From: Lonepinella koalarum
GTDB taxonomy: Bacteria; Pseudomonadota; Gammaproteobacteria; Enterobacterales; Pasteurellaceae
Assembly (NCBI RefSeq): GCF_004565475.1
Contig: NZ_SRHX01000001.1
Location: forward strand, 434,001 to 498,000
DNA: 64,000 bases
Direction: 5' to 3'
Made by a program: the position numbers and the translations under genes. Positions within the stretch are counted from its first letter, which is position 1; the number at the start of each line of letters is the position of its first letter. A model generated the notes under the pieces. That model was not told the origin of the DNA, ran no database searches, and saw only the letters and a program-made list of their open reading frames with translations. Shown here in pieces: positions 42,249 to 51,598 of this stretch.

Positions 42249-43574
42249 ATGAACGGCATCTTTCAATTGCTCGAAAAATATTTAATGGGTCCAATGGCAA
42301 AAATTGCAGCCTTTAAATCCGTGCGTGCCATTATGGCAGCAGGGATCGCTAGTATCACCTTTACCATTGTAGGATCATTTTTCTTAGTGTTTAATGTATT
42401 GCCCCAAACCTTTAGTTTCCTACAAGGCTTTTTTGATGATACCTTTTTCCGTATCAGTGATCTGTATATTTTGGTTTATAAAGCGACCATGGGCTTGTTG
42501 GCATTGTATTTTGTAATTGTGATTGGCTATGAATACACTAAAATTCATGAACAGGAAGATGACATCAAGGTTTCCCCTTTAAATGGTGCTTTACTCGCGG
42601 TGTTTGCTTTTTTCTTGTGTGTGCCGGAACTGTTTTATGCAGACGGAAGAATTCAGCTGTTTAGCGATGCCAACACGATTAATGGTTGGACAATTGGTGG
42701 CAGTGGTCCCGATCGTATGGGAACAGTAGGGATCTTCACGGCGATTATCATGTCTTTACTCACTGTTAAAATTTATTGCCTTTGCGTGAAACGCAATTGG
42801 GTAATCAAAATGCCTGAAGCTGTTCCAGAAGGGGTTGCTCGTTCCTTTACGGCATTAATCCCTGCCTTTGCGGTCGCATTGGTGGTATTAATCATTAGCG
42901 GTACTTTCGTTGCATTGGGTACAGATATTTTTAAAGTGATCGCGATTCCTTTTGCTTTCGTTACAGACATTGCGAATAGTTGGCTCGGTTTAATGGTGAT
43001 CTTCTTTTTAATCCATGCCCTTTGGATCGTGGGTATTCATGGTGCAAATATTATCACTTCTTTCTTAGTCCCGATTGTGTTAAGTAATCTACAAGCTAAT
43101 GCTAACGGCGCCAATATTCCTTTTGCTGGTGAATTTTACAACAGTTTTGTGTTTCTTGGTGGATCGGGTGGTACATTAGGTTTAACCTTGTTTATCGCTT
43201 TTCTCGCTCGCTCTCAACAATTGCGAATCTTAGGTAAAGCATCCATTGCACCGGGAATCTTCAATATTAACGAACCGATTATTTTCGGCTTACCTATTGT
43301 TTATAACCCTTATTTAGCCATTCCGTTCTTCCTTTCCCCTATGGTGACAGCGTCCATGGCATATTGGTCAATTAAACTCCATCTCGTCAGTCCAATTATC
43401 GCTGCCGTTCCTTGGCCATCCCCAGCCGGTATTGGTGCATTTATTGGTACCGCGGGTGACTGGCGTGCTGCGCTATTAGCCTTGTCCTGCGTATTTGTCT
43501 CTTGGCTGATTTATCTGCCATTTGTGAAAGTGTATGATAATAAGTTGTTTAGGGAAGAGAGTAGTACAGACTAA
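42249..43574 (+). CDS. celB: PTS EIIC permease, lactose/cellobiose family (second copy)
   Basis: A 441-residue paralogue of the permease at 39346, with the same hydrophobic profile and NINEPIIFG motif. Ribosome-binding site is the AGGAG before the ATG. Differences cluster in loops, e.g. residues about 125-140 and 270-285, which may alter sugar preference. It has no EIIA or EIIB of its own in the window and probably shares celA and celC. Last gene of the cluster. Confidence 0.93.
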   Translation: MNGIFQLLEKYLMGPMAKIAAFKSVRAIMAAGIASITFTIVGSFFLVFNVLPQTFSFLQGFFDDTFFRISDLYILVYKATMGLLALYFVIVIGYEYTKIHEQEDDIKVSPLNGALLAVFAFFLCVPELFYADGRIQLFSDANTINGWTIGGSGPDRMGTVGIFTAIIMSLLTVKIYCLCVKRNWVIKMPEAVPEGVARSFTALIPAFAVALVVLIISGTFVALGTDIFKVIAIPFAFVTDIANSWLGLMVIFFLIHALWIVGIHGANIITSFLVPIVLSNLQANANGANIPFAGEFYNSFVFLGGSGGTLGLTLFIAFLARSQQLRILGKASIAPGIFNINEPIIFGLPIVYNPYLAIPFFLSPMVTASMAYWSIKLHLVSPIIAAVPWPSPAGIGAFIGTAGDWRAALLALSCVFVSWLIYLPFVKVYDNKLFREESSTD

Positions 43575-43604
43575 ATCAGTAAAATGATCATTATGCTCAA
43601 AAAC

Positions 43605-43623
43605 TGCGGTGGGAATCACCGCA
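43605..43623 (+). terminator. Probable terminator of the beta-glucoside cluster
   Basis: Stem TGCGGTG (43605-43611) and CACCGCA (43617-43623) with a 5-base loop, followed by TTATTAT. The stem looks like a decayed uptake-signal pair (AACTGCGGT instead of AAGTGCGGT). The weak T-tract makes efficiency uncertain. Confidence 0.5.
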
Positions 43624-43752
43624 TTATTATCTGATAATGAAATAATGCTGTTATGGTGTAACGCATTACATAGTTTATCAGTTCAATAAATCGTTTAGGC
43701 TAACGGCTTTTTTACATAATTCTGAAAATTCGCTGTAATTAACGTCGATTTT

Positions 43753-43782
43753 TTGATACATTACGCATAATTTTTCTATATC
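43753..43782 (+). promoter_or_regulatory. Possible sigma-70 promoter of mreB
   Basis: TTGATA (43753-43758), 18-base spacer, TATATC (43777-43782), 33 bases before the mreB ATG. Confidence 0.4.
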
Positions 43783-43814
43783 TTATTTAACGAACATCTA
43801 TTAGCGGAATTCTT

Positions 43815-44867
43815 ATGTTATTCAAAAAAATTCGGGGTTTATTCTCCAATGATTTATCTATTGATTTAGGTACAGCAAATACTTTAATTTATGTAAAAGA
43901 TCAAGGGATTGTACTTGATGAACCTTCTGTGGTGGCAATTCGTCAAGGGCGAGCAGGGCAACGTAGTATTGCAGCGGTGGGTAAAGACGCTAAAATGATG
44001 CTAGGTCGTACTTCCAACAATATTGAAGCTATTCGTCCGATGAAAGACGGTGTAATCGCCGATTTCTTTGTGACGGAAAAGATGTTGCAATACTTTATTA
44101 AACAAGTACATAGTGGTAATTTCCTGCGTCCAAGTCCACGCGTGTTAATTTGCGTGCCAGCAGGGGCAACGCAAGTTGAACGTCGTGCCATTAAAGAATC
44201 AGCAATTGGTGCTGGCGCCAGAGAAGTCTATTTAATTGAAGAACCGATGGCGGCGGCAATTGGTGCGGGATTGCCAGTATCTACCCCAACTGGGTCAATG
44301 GTGATTGATATCGGTGGCGGGACCACAGAAATTGCGGTGATTGCTCTAAATGGTTTAGCTTATTCTTCTTCCGTGCGTATTGGTGGAGATAAATTTGACG
44401 AAGCGATTATTTCTTATGTGCGTAAAACCTTTGGTTCGATCATTGGTGAAGCTACCGCAGAGCGCATTAAACATGAAATCGGTGTGGCTTATATTGAATC
44501 TGATGACGATGTACTTGAATTAGAAGTTCACGGCTTGAATTTATCCGAAGGTGTGCCACGTCCATTTACCCTGACTTCTCGTGATGTGTTAGAAGCCATT
44601 AGTCAGCCATTAAAAGGCATTATTGATGCAATTCGTTCTGCTTTAGAAGAATGTAAACCTGAGCATGCTGCCGATATTTATGAATACGGTATCGTATTAA
44701 CCGGCGGCGGCGCCTTATTACGTAATATTGCACACTTAGTCAGTAAAGAAACTGGCGTACGTGTCGTGGTGGCAGATAATCCATTAACTTGTGTTGCATT
44801 AGGTGGTGGAGAAGCTTTGCATATGATTGATATGCATGGTGGCGATATTTTTAGTGATGATATTTAA
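43815..44867 (+). CDS. mreB: Rod-shape-determining protein MreB
   Basis: Actin-like ATPase that organises lateral cell-wall synthesis with MreC, MreD, RodA and PBP2. Residues 15-30 hold the phosphate-1 motif [13 protein letters not shown]; phosphate-2 is [17 protein letters not shown] and the adenosine motif is [14 protein letters not shown]. Length 350 and sequence are close to the highly conserved enteric protein. Followed by mreC after a hairpin made of two uptake signals. Confidence 0.98.
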   Translation: MLFKKIRGLFSNDLSIDLGTANTLIYVKDQGIVLDEPSVVAIRQGRAGQRSIAAVGKDAKMMLGRTSNNIEAIRPMKDGVIADFFVTEKMLQYFIKQVHSGNFLRPSPRVLICVPAGATQVERRAIKESAIGAGAREVYLIEEPMAAAIGAGLPVSTPTGSMVIDIGGGTTEIAVIALNGLAYSSSVRIGGDKFDEAIISYVRKTFGSIIGEATAERIKHEIGVAYIESDDDVLELEVHGLNLSEGVPRPFTLTSRDVLEAISQPLKGIIDAIRSALEECKPEHAADIYEYGIVLTGGGALLRNIAHLVSKETGVRVVVADNPLTCVALGGGEALHMIDMHGGDIFSDDI

Positions 44868-44880
44868 ATAAATACAGTGA

Positions 44881-44924
44881 AAAAAGTGCGGTGATAAATT
44901 TTCTATTTTTGCACCGCACTTTTT
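44881..44924 (+). terminator. Paired uptake signals forming a hairpin between mreB and mreC
   Basis: Arms AAAAAGTGCGGTG (44881-44893) and CACCGCACTTTTT (44912-44924), a 13-bp stem with an 18-base loop and terminal T-run. The stem is two inverted copies of the Haemophilus-type uptake signal. It has the form of an intrinsic terminator, which would lower mreC and mreD expression relative to mreB. Confidence 0.8.
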
Positions 44925-44943
44925 ACTTTGTTTTGGATTGGCT

Positions 44944-45996
44944 ATGAAACCTATTTTCGGAAAAGCCCCGCCATTGGGATTACGTTTATTTCTCGCCGTA
45001 ACAGCCTCTATTGTGCTGATTCTTTCTGACGGGCAAAGTAATGCGATGATTAAAGCGCGTAGTGCGCTGGAAACCTTTGTCGGTGGTTTATATTATTTAG
45101 CTAATACTCCTCATACAGTGCTTGATAGTGTTTCTGACAATCTCATTGATACCAATAAACTGCAAATTGAAAATCGCGTATTGAAAGCACAATTACGAGA
45201 AAAAAATGCGGATTTATTATTGTTGGATCAATTAAAAGTAGAAAATCAACGCCTACGTTTATTACTCAATTCGCCATTACGCACTGATGAATATAAAAAA
45301 ATTGCCGAAGTATTAACCGCAGAAAGTGATACTTATCGTCAACAAGTGGTGATTAATCAAGGCAGAGGAACGGGGGCCTATGTGGGGCAACCAGTGATTG
45401 ATGAACGTGGCGTGGTTGGGCAAATTATCTCAGCCGGTGAAGATAGTTCTCGAGTCTTGTTATTGACAGATGTTACTCACTCTATTCCTGTGCAGGTATT
45501 GCGTAATGATGTACGAACCATTGCAAGTGGAACTGGTCGGGCAGATGAACTATCCCTTGATAATGTGCCACGTTCAGTGGATATTGTAAAAGGGGATTTA
45601 CTGGTGACTTCTGGTTTAGGAGGGCGTTTCCCAGAAGGTTATCCCGTTGCGGTGGTTGAGACTGTTTCTCGAGATGGTTCTAACTATTTTGCTACTATTA
45701 CCGCTAAACCCTTGGCTTCCTTAGAACGATTACGTTATGTTTTACTCCTTTGGTCCAGTGCGGAAGATATGCATAAGGTTCAGGCACTTTCACCGGAAGA
45801 AGTACGTAATGCTGTGCAACAACGATTAGGGAATACATCTAATATACGACCGAAAAAAGAAAAAGCAACGGATGAACAAGAACAACATATACTGCATCCA
45901 ACGGATGATAATAGTACTGAAAGTTTACCGGTGGAAATGAATTTAAATGATACTCAGTTTGATCTTGAGTTAAAAGAACATCGGGAGGAAGATTAA
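44944..45996 (+). CDS. mreC: Rod-shape-determining protein MreC
   Basis: Bitopic periplasmic scaffold that links MreB/MreD with penicillin-binding proteins. The ATG at 44944 (MKPIFGKAPPLGLRLFLAV) is chosen over a TTG two codons upstream because the E. coli protein starts the same way. One N-terminal membrane segment (about residues 12-30), a coiled coil (about 60-105, LQIENRVLKAQLREKNADLL), then the beta-barrel domain with VTSGLGGRFPEGYPVAVV. The C-terminal tail from about residue 290 is charged and variable. Last base overlaps the mreD start. Confidence 0.96.
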   Translation: MKPIFGKAPPLGLRLFLAVTASIVLILSDGQSNAMIKARSALETFVGGLYYLANTPHTVLDSVSDNLIDTNKLQIENRVLKAQLREKNADLLLLDQLKVENQRLRLLLNSPLRTDEYKKIAEVLTAESDTYRQQVVINQGRGTGAYVGQPVIDERGVVGQIISAGEDSSRVLLLTDVTHSIPVQVLRNDVRTIASGTGRADELSLDNVPRSVDIVKGDLLVTSGLGGRFPEGYPVAVVETVSRDGSNYFATITAKPLASLERLRYVLLLWSSAEDMHKVQALSPEEVRNAVQQRLGNTSNIRPKKEKATDEQEQHILHPTDDNSTESLPVEMNLNDTQFDLELKEHREED

Positions 45997-46487
45997 TGAA
46001 CGGACGTTTTTTTATTCAAGTTATTAGCTTACTCTGTATTTTTGTAGTGGCACTAGTATTAGAAATTGCCCCTTGGCCAGCTGGTTTCCAAAGTTTCAAA
46101 CCAGCTTGGTTAGTGTTAGTATTAACGTATTGGTCATTATCTATTCCGGAAAAAGTCAGTATTGGATCGGCGTTTGTGCTTGGTGTTATTTGGGATCTGG
46201 TGCTAGGCTCTGTGATGGGCGTGCATGCTCTAGTGCTTTCAGTGTTTATGTACGTAGTCGCAAAAAATCATTCTGTATTAAGCAATCTCTCCCTTTTACA
46301 ACAGAGTTTACTCACTGTTTTATTGGTATTTTGTATTCGTATCGGCATTTTCTTGATTGAATGGACGATGCATAATGCTACTTTTCAATGGCAAGAAATC
46401 TTTGGCGCATTAATTAGCGGGCTACTTTGGCCTTGGGTATTTCTATTATTACGCAAGATCAGGTTGAAATTGCAGATCAATGAATAA
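45996..46487 (+). CDS. mreD: Rod-shape-determining protein MreD
   Basis: Inner-membrane partner of MreC; 163 residues with five or six hydrophobic segments. Starts with RFFIQVISLLCIFVVALVLE and contains the P-W-P-x-G segment near residue 27 and GSVMGVHAL. The TAATG overlap with mreC shows translational coupling. In enterobacteria a maf-like gene follows; here it is not present. Confidence 0.94.
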   Translation: MNGRFFIQVISLLCIFVVALVLEIAPWPAGFQSFKPAWLVLVLTYWSLSIPEKVSIGSAFVLGVIWDLVLGSVMGVHALVLSVFMYVVAKNHSVLSNLSLLQQSLLTVLLVFCIRIGIFLIEWTMHNATFQWQEIFGALISGLLWPWVFLLLRKIRLKLQINE

Positions 46488-46770
46488 ATTTACCCGATTG
46501 GTTTTGCCGAAAATGATCACTATTTTTTTACCGTATTTGAATTGTGAATGATATATTTCTGAAAAATTATTATACTAATAGTTCTGATGTTTATAGTTAA
46601 TAACATTATTTATTGATTATTATTTAAATTAAAACACTAATAAAATCTAAAATTACAAAATTTTGTCTAAATTTACCGTAGTTTAACCATATAAATTCTG
46701 TGGCAAAATAAGCAAAACTCGCTTAAAATCCAATCTGTATCTAAATTTTATTTATCAAGAGAACGTCACT

Positions 46771-47949
46771 ATGTCTAAACCACTCAATTTTGTCATGATT
46801 TCCCCACACTTTCCAACCAACTTTGAAACTTTTGCAGTGCGAATGAAAGAAAAAGGCATAAATACCTTGGGGATCGCTGATACACCTTACGAACAGCTTA
46901 GCGAGAATTTACGCCATGCTTTAACGGAATATTATCGCGTAGATAATATGGAAGACTATGATCAGGTTTATCGTGCGGTGGGGTATTTTGCACATAAATA
47001 TGGTCGTATTGATCGTATAGAATCGCACAATGAATATTGGCTTGAATTGGATGCAAAATTACGAACAGATTTCAATGTGTTTGGTTACAAAAATAAGGAT
47101 ATGCTTGCGATTAAAACCAAAGCACAGATGAAAGAAGTGTTCCGTCAAACTGGATTAAAAGTTGCTCAGGGGAAAGTATTTAAAACGGATGATGAAGCCC
47201 GTCAATTAGCCAATAAGTTCAATTTCCCCGTGATTATTAAACCAAACTCAGGTGTTGGAGCCAGTGATACCTATAAAATAAAAAGTGCGGATGAATTAGA
47301 AACCTTTTTTGCTTATAAAAATCCGCAAGTTGAATACATTATGGAAGAATTTATTGATGGTGATATTGTAACCTTTGATGGCTTAACTAATCACGATGGT
47401 CACATTGTATTCTATTCTAGCCTTGAATATTCGGAAGCAGTATTAGACACCGTAGAAAAAGATGGTGATATGTTCTACTATGTGCCACGTGATATTGCCC
47501 CTGAACTTATTGAATTAGGTAAACAATGTGTGGATGCTTTTGGTGTGCGTGAACGTTTCTTCCATTTCGAATTTTTCCGCGTGAAGAAAACAGGGGAATT
47601 TTTACCACTTGAAATTAACTGTCGCCCGCCGGGTGGTTTAACCATTGATATGTGGAATTATGCTAACGATTTTGACGTTTTCAAAGAATACGCTAACGTG
47701 GTGACAGAAAATAAATTTTATACAAATATTACGCATCCTTGGAATGTGGTATATATTTCTCGTAAAGCCAATCAAAACTATGCTAATACTATTGAACAGG
47801 TGTGTGAGAAATTTGCCGGCAATATTATTAGCGTACAAAGCGTGCCGGGAGTATTTGCTAAAATTATGGGGGAACACGGCATTTTAGCTCGTGCAGAGAG
47901 CATTGAGAAAATGCGCGAAATTGTACAATTTGCTCAGCAAAAACAGTAA
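46771..47949 (+). CDS. ATP-grasp ligase-like protein of unknown substrate
   Basis: A 392-residue soluble protein. The preATP-grasp part (1-115) is followed by the ATP-grasp fold: lysine and glycine loop FPVIIKPNSGVGASD (about 150-165), YIMEEFIDGDIVTFDG, and metal-binding FFHFEFFRV and LPLEINCRPPGG. Nearest general relatives are carbamoyl-phosphate-synthase/biotin-carboxylase-like ATP-grasp proteins and peptide-type ligases, which form an acyl-phosphate and join it to an amine or thiol. It is followed 15 bases later by an esterase gene, so ligation and hydrolysis of the same bond type are plausible. About 283 bases of AT-rich DNA upstream hold no other feature I could identify. Biological role unknown. 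Confidence 0.8.
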   Translation: MSKPLNFVMISPHFPTNFETFAVRMKEKGINTLGIADTPYEQLSENLRHALTEYYRVDNMEDYDQVYRAVGYFAHKYGRIDRIESHNEYWLELDAKLRTDFNVFGYKNKDMLAIKTKAQMKEVFRQTGLKVAQGKVFKTDDEARQLANKFNFPVIIKPNSGVGASDTYKIKSADELETFFAYKNPQVEYIMEEFIDGDIVTFDGLTNHDGHIVFYSSLEYSEAVLDTVEKDGDMFYYVPRDIAPELIELGKQCVDAFGVRERFFHFEFFRVKKTGEFLPLEINCRPPGGLTIDMWNYANDFDVFKEYANVVTENKFYTNITHPWNVVYISRKANQNYANTIEQVCEKFAGNIISVQSVPGVFAKIMGEHGILARAESIEKMREIVQFAQQKQ

Positions 47950-47964
47950 TACAGGAATAAAACT

Positions 47965-48717
47965 ATGCATTTTGAAAGAAGAAGTCAGTGGAGCGGTGAA
48001 TTAGGACGTGAAATGCACTTTAATGTGTATGGTCATGCTGGTAAGCCGGTTATCGTATTTCCATCATCAGGTGGAAATCAAAACGAGTATGGCAATTTTG
48101 GCATGATTGATGCTTGCCGTTCTTTTATTGAACGTGGCTTAATTAAATTCTATACACCAGATTCTTATGACAACGAGTCTTGGTTGGCGACATGGAAAAG
48201 TGCTCATGATATGGCATTAGCTCACAACGCCTATGATCGTTATATTGTTCATGAGCTCGTACCATTAATTCGTCATGAATCACAATGGAATGGATCCATG
48301 ATTGCTACTGGTTGTAGCATGGGAGCATTCCATGCAATTAATTTTGCCTTACGTCATCCAGATTTATTTGATACGGCTATTGCCTTGAGTGGCGTATATG
48401 ACGCTCGTTTCTTTACAGGCGATTTTGGTAGTGATCAAGCAGTGTATTTTAATTCACCGATTGATTATGTCGCAAATCAAAATGATGAGTGGTTTTTAGC
48501 ACGTTATCGCCAAAATCATTATGTAGTGGCGGTCGGTCAAGGCGCTTGGGAAGAACAGCATATCGCTGATACATCACGGCTACAACAAGTTTTCAATAGC
48601 AAAGCTATTAGTGCTTGGTTTGATTTCTGGGGAAGTGATGTAGATCATGACTGGCCTTGGTGGCGAGTACAAATGCCGTTTTTCTTAGGTAAGCTAGAAG
48701 AACAAGGGGTTATTTAA
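47965..48717 (+). CDS. Alpha/beta-hydrolase, esterase family, partner of the ATP-grasp protein
   Basis: A 250-residue cytosolic esterase-fold protein (PF00756 type) without signal peptide. The nucleophile is the serine in TGCSMGAFHAINFALRHP, the oxyanion region is near FPSSGGNQNEY, and the likely catalytic histidine is near the C terminus in DVDHDWPWW. Homologues in actinobacteria share the opening SxxLGR and VFPSSGG-type segments. It lies 15 bases after the ATP-grasp gene with its own AGGAAT-type site, so they form a two-gene unit. Substrate unknown. Confidence 0.8.
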   Translation: MHFERRSQWSGELGREMHFNVYGHAGKPVIVFPSSGGNQNEYGNFGMIDACRSFIERGLIKFYTPDSYDNESWLATWKSAHDMALAHNAYDRYIVHELVPLIRHESQWNGSMIATGCSMGAFHAINFALRHPDLFDTAIALSGVYDARFFTGDFGSDQAVYFNSPIDYVANQNDEWFLARYRQNHYVVAVGQGAWEEQHIADTSRLQQVFNSKAISAWFDFWGSDVDHDWPWWRVQMPFFLGKLEEQGVI

Positions 48718-48780
48718 TCTGATTTAGTATTACCTTGAATTTATTGTACAAGGTTAATAAGTAGGGCATAGTAGATAAAT

Positions 48781-48804
48781 AAAAGGTATCTTTCGATACC
48801 TTTT
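48781..48804. terminator. Bidirectional terminator between esterase gene and yidC
   Basis: Perfect 10-bp stem AAAAGGTATC (48781-48790) and GATACCTTTT (48795-48804) with the loop TTTC. T-runs at both outer ends. It separates convergent transcripts. Confidence 0.85.
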
Positions 48805-48823
48805 AGTTTAAATGCAGTCTTTA

Positions 48824-50434
48824 TTATTTCCGAGAATGTAATCCCTTTTTCTCCAATCCTCGGTAAATCAATTGCTGTTGAATAATGGTAATCAAATTCG
48901 ATACTAACCAGTATAATACCAAGCCTGACGGGAACCATAAGAAGAAAACGGTAAAGATCACAGGCATAAAGGTCATCACTTTTTGTTGCATTGGATCTGC
49001 CACTGGGGTGGGTGACATTTTTTGTAACAGGAACATCGATGCGCCCATTAATAATGGCAAAATATAATACGGATCTTGTGCCGATAAGTCTTGAATCCAA
49101 CCAAAGAATGGAGCATGGCGTAACTCTACCGCTTCCATAAATGTCCAGTATAACGCAATGAAGATTGGCATTTGTACAAGAATCGGTAAGCAACCTCCCA
49201 TTGGGTTGACTTTTTCTTCTTTGTACAATTTCATCATTTCCTGACTCATACGTTGACGATCATCGCCGAAACGTTCACGCATTTCCTGCATTTTGGGTTG
49301 CAACATCCGCATTTTCGCCATGGAGGTGTATTGTGCTTTAGTGAGTGGGTATAAGATCCCTTTCACAATGATAGTAACGCACATAATTGCCACACCCCAG
49401 TTCACCACAATACTTTGAATAAAGGTTAACAATTTAAATAATGGTTTTGCAATAAACCATGCCCAACCATAGTCAACAGTTAAATCAAGGTGATTGGCGA
49501 CGTCGCCCATCTTGTTTTGTAATTTAGGGCCTGTCCAAAGTTGACTTTTGATCGTATCACTTGCTCCGGCTGGAACAGTCAAGATGGGACCACGATAGCC
49601 GATAAAACCCATGCCGTTATTGGTGCTCGTGTAAAGTTGATTATCTGCATCTTGATTCGGGATCCAAGCAGACACGAAATAATGTTGTAACACCGCAACC
49701 CAACCTGCTTTAGTATTAATCGCTAAGTTGTTTTTCCCCATATCTTCAAAACTATATTTTTTATAGTTGGTTTCAGATGAAGAATAGGCACCACCAGTAT
49801 AAGTTGGCATTGCCATACTACCTGAATTTTCCACTAAAGTGTGTTTTAACTGACCATAAGGTTGTACTTCAATCGCTGTATCACTGTTATTTTGAATTTC
49901 ATAATTCACTTCAACTGCATATTCACCGCGTTTTAACACAAAGACTTTACGATAAGTTACACCATTCTGGCTAAAGATTAATGGCACTCGTAATTCATTT
50001 TGACCATCAGCGAGTGCAAAGTTATCACCATCTACCTGATATGCTGCACGACCTGCCGCACTATCAATACCGTTTTTCCCCACTAAACCACTTTGTGCAA
50101 CATAAACTTTGTTCGCATTATTTTCTAATAATACTAAACGTTGTTGGCTATTGAGTTGCGCGGCATAATCTAATAGGCTGCTTGCCACCACATCACCGCC
50201 TAACGTATCCACTTTTAAGCTAAATACGTCATTAGTTAGGGTGATAATGCGACCTTGAGTCGTTCCATCAACCATTGATGCAGATCCAGTTGAGCTGGTT
50301 GGCGTATCATTAGATACCGCAGAAACCGCGGTTTGTTGTGCCACTGGTTTAGGTGCTTTGTCAATTTCCCATTGTTGGTAAACAAGGAACGAAATAAATA
50401 GTAGAGCAAGAGCTAATAAGCTACGATTATTCAT
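48824..50434 (-). CDS. yidC: Membrane protein insertase YidC
   Basis: Inserts proteins into the inner membrane alone or with SecYEG. The 536-residue protein has an N-terminal membrane segment ([20 protein letters not shown]), a large periplasmic beta domain (about 50-330) and a C-terminal five-helix core (about 345-520) with [18 protein letters not shown] and the cytosolic coiled region [15 protein letters not shown]. Start overlaps the yidD stop by one base. Third in the order rpmH-rnpA-yidD-yidC; mnmE, which usually follows, is absent here. Confidence 0.97.
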   Translation of the reverse strand: MNNRSLLALALLFISFLVYQQWEIDKAPKPVAQQTAVSAVSNDTPTSSTGSASMVDGTTQGRIITLTNDVFSLKVDTLGGDVVASSLLDYAAQLNSQQRLVLLENNANKVYVAQSGLVGKNGIDSAAGRAAYQVDGDNFALADGQNELRVPLIFSQNGVTYRKVFVLKRGEYAVEVNYEIQNNSDTAIEVQPYGQLKHTLVENSGSMAMPTYTGGAYSSSETNYKKYSFEDMGKNNLAINTKAGWVAVLQHYFVSAWIPNQDADNQLYTSTNNGMGFIGYRGPILTVPAGASDTIKSQLWTGPKLQNKMGDVANHLDLTVDYGWAWFIAKPLFKLLTFIQSIVVNWGVAIMCVTIIVKGILYPLTKAQYTSMAKMRMLQPKMQEMRERFGDDRQRMSQEMMKLYKEEKVNPMGGCLPILVQMPIFIALYWTFMEAVELRHAPFFGWIQDLSAQDPYYILPLLMGASMFLLQKMSPTPVADPMQQKVMTFMPVIFTVFFLWFPSGLVLYWLVSNLITIIQQQLIYRGLEKKGLHSRK

Positions 50435-50700
50435 CAGTTGTTCTCTTTGTGATTATTGTTATCATTTTTCGGCGGAACAGGATCGAATCCACCAGCGTTT
50501 AAAGGATGACATTTTAATATACGTTTAAGCGTAAGCCAACCACCTTTTGCAACTCCGTGCGTTTTTATTGCTTCAATACCATAACAAGAACAAGTTGGCA
50601 CAAATCGACACCGTGGACCGATTAACGGACTAATTGCAATTTGATAAACACGAATTAGTTTGATGAGAACTTTTTCGCCAAACGAATGTGACGTTGCCAT
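50434..50700 (-). CDS. yidD: Membrane protein insertion efficiency factor YidD
   Basis: Small membrane-associated protein that helps YidC-dependent insertion. An 88-residue protein with the invariant segments [25 protein letters not shown] and [12 protein letters not shown], including three cysteines. It overlaps the end of rnpA by 46 bases in another frame, as in E. coli, and overlaps yidC by one base. Confidence 0.95.
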   Translation of the reverse strand: MATSHSFGEKVLIKLIRVYQIAISPLIGPRCRFVPTCSCYGIEAIKTHGVAKGGWLTLKRILKCHPLNAGGFDPVPPKNDNNNHKENN

Positions 50701-51023
50701 AATTTTTCTAAAATTTGGGTTAAGGTTGAATTGTCTAATTTTCCAATCCCTGCTTTTGCCACAATCACAAAATCATAATGGGGCAAATGATGTTGTAACA
50801 AACGAAAACTTTCGCGGCATAAACGTTTAATGCGATTACGATCGTGGGCTCTTTTCAGATGTTTTTTGGCTACTGCTAAACCTAAACGTGGATGTTCTAC
50901 GTTATTTGGGCGTGCAAGAATAGTGATTTCAGGTGCAGAAGAACGGATCGGCTGTTGAAAGACGTATTTGAAATGTTCGGGAGTCAGCAAACGCAACTCC
51001 CTAGAAAAGTTTAGCTTAACCAC
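50655..51023 (-). CDS. rnpA: Ribonuclease P protein component
   Basis: Basic protein that assists the RNase P RNA in cleaving tRNA 5' leaders. The 122-residue protein contains the RNR motif [20 protein letters not shown]. The start is GTG at 51023 ([13 protein letters not shown]), which matches the GTG start and opening residues of E. coli RnpA. It lies 15 bases after rpmH and overlaps yidD by 46 bases. Confidence 0.96.
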   Translation of the reverse strand: MVKLNFSRELRLLTPEHFKYVFQQPIRSSAPEITILARPNNVEHPRLGLAVAKKHLKRAHDRNRIKRLCRESFRLLQHHLPHYDFVIVAKAGIGKLDNSTLTQILEKLWQRHIRLAKKFSSN

Positions 51024-51038
51024 GCTAAAGCGTAAAGA

Positions 51039-51173
51039 TTAAGCCGATAAACTTTTACGACCTTTAGCACGACGACGAGCTAAAACTTGACGGCCGTTTT
51101 TAGTTGCCATACGAGCACGGAAACCGTGAGTACGACTACGTTTTAATACAGAAGGTTGAAATGTACGTTTCAT
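51039..51173 (-). CDS. rpmH: Large ribosomal subunit protein bL34
   Basis: A 44-residue, highly basic protein: it begins [19 protein letters not shown] and ends [11 protein letters not shown], nearly identical to L34 of other gammaproteobacteria. AGGTGA lies before the ATG. First gene of rpmH-rnpA-yidD-yidC, divergent from dnaA. Confidence 0.98.
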
Positions 51174-51598
51174 ATTAAAATTCACCTAAATCAAAAATAG
51201 TTATTGATCGCTTTATTCACCAATGCCGTTGCAGACGCGAACAAAACACAAATTACTTGAAAACAAAAGGTATTCAAAGTTATCTAAAAGTTAAGGAACG
51301 AGATTTTACTCATAAAATCCTCGCTCGTCAAATTAGAATCAGCCAAATCAAGCAATTATTGATTAAAAATCTACAAATTATCTTATTTATATTTTGCAAC
51401 TACTTGATTTTTCTTTATAAAAAATCGCTAAAAAAGAGTAGGCAAATTATACGGATTTTGCTAAAAATCTCAAGTAATTTTTTTGATCCTTTTATGAAGA
51501 TCTTTCAACGTTTTTATTGTAGAATTAAATAAGTTTACACCGCACTTTTCTGTTAGATTCTTAGCTTTATAACATAATTAATTGATATTAAAACAAAA
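51174..51598. promoter_or_regulatory. AT-rich divergent leader region between rpmH and dnaA
   Basis: 425 bases with no convincing gene. It must hold the promoters of rpmH and dnaA, but no -35/-10 pair stood out. It contains one near-match to a DnaA box (TTATTCACC, 51213-51221), a 9-bp bulged hairpin at 51299-51323, three GATC sites and one uptake signal (51539-51547). There is no cluster of DnaA boxes, so it does not look like a replication origin. Confidence 0.6.

Noticed and set aside
48741-49193. A 150-codon open frame overlapping the 3' end of yidC on the same strand
   Set aside because: Read in a shifted frame within yidC; no ribosome-binding site and it crosses the terminator.
51257-51532. 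A 91-codon open frame between rpmH and dnaA
   Set aside because: Composition is dominated by K, I, L and F as expected from AT-rich non-coding DNA, there is no ribosome-binding site and no family resemblance. It lies where the divergent promoters must be.
51174-51598. The rpmH-dnaA gap as a replication origin
   Set aside because: Only one near-match to a DnaA box and three GATC sites; no box cluster and no repeated AT-rich 13-mers. In the gammaproteobacteria I know best, oriC is near gidA (mnmG), not here.
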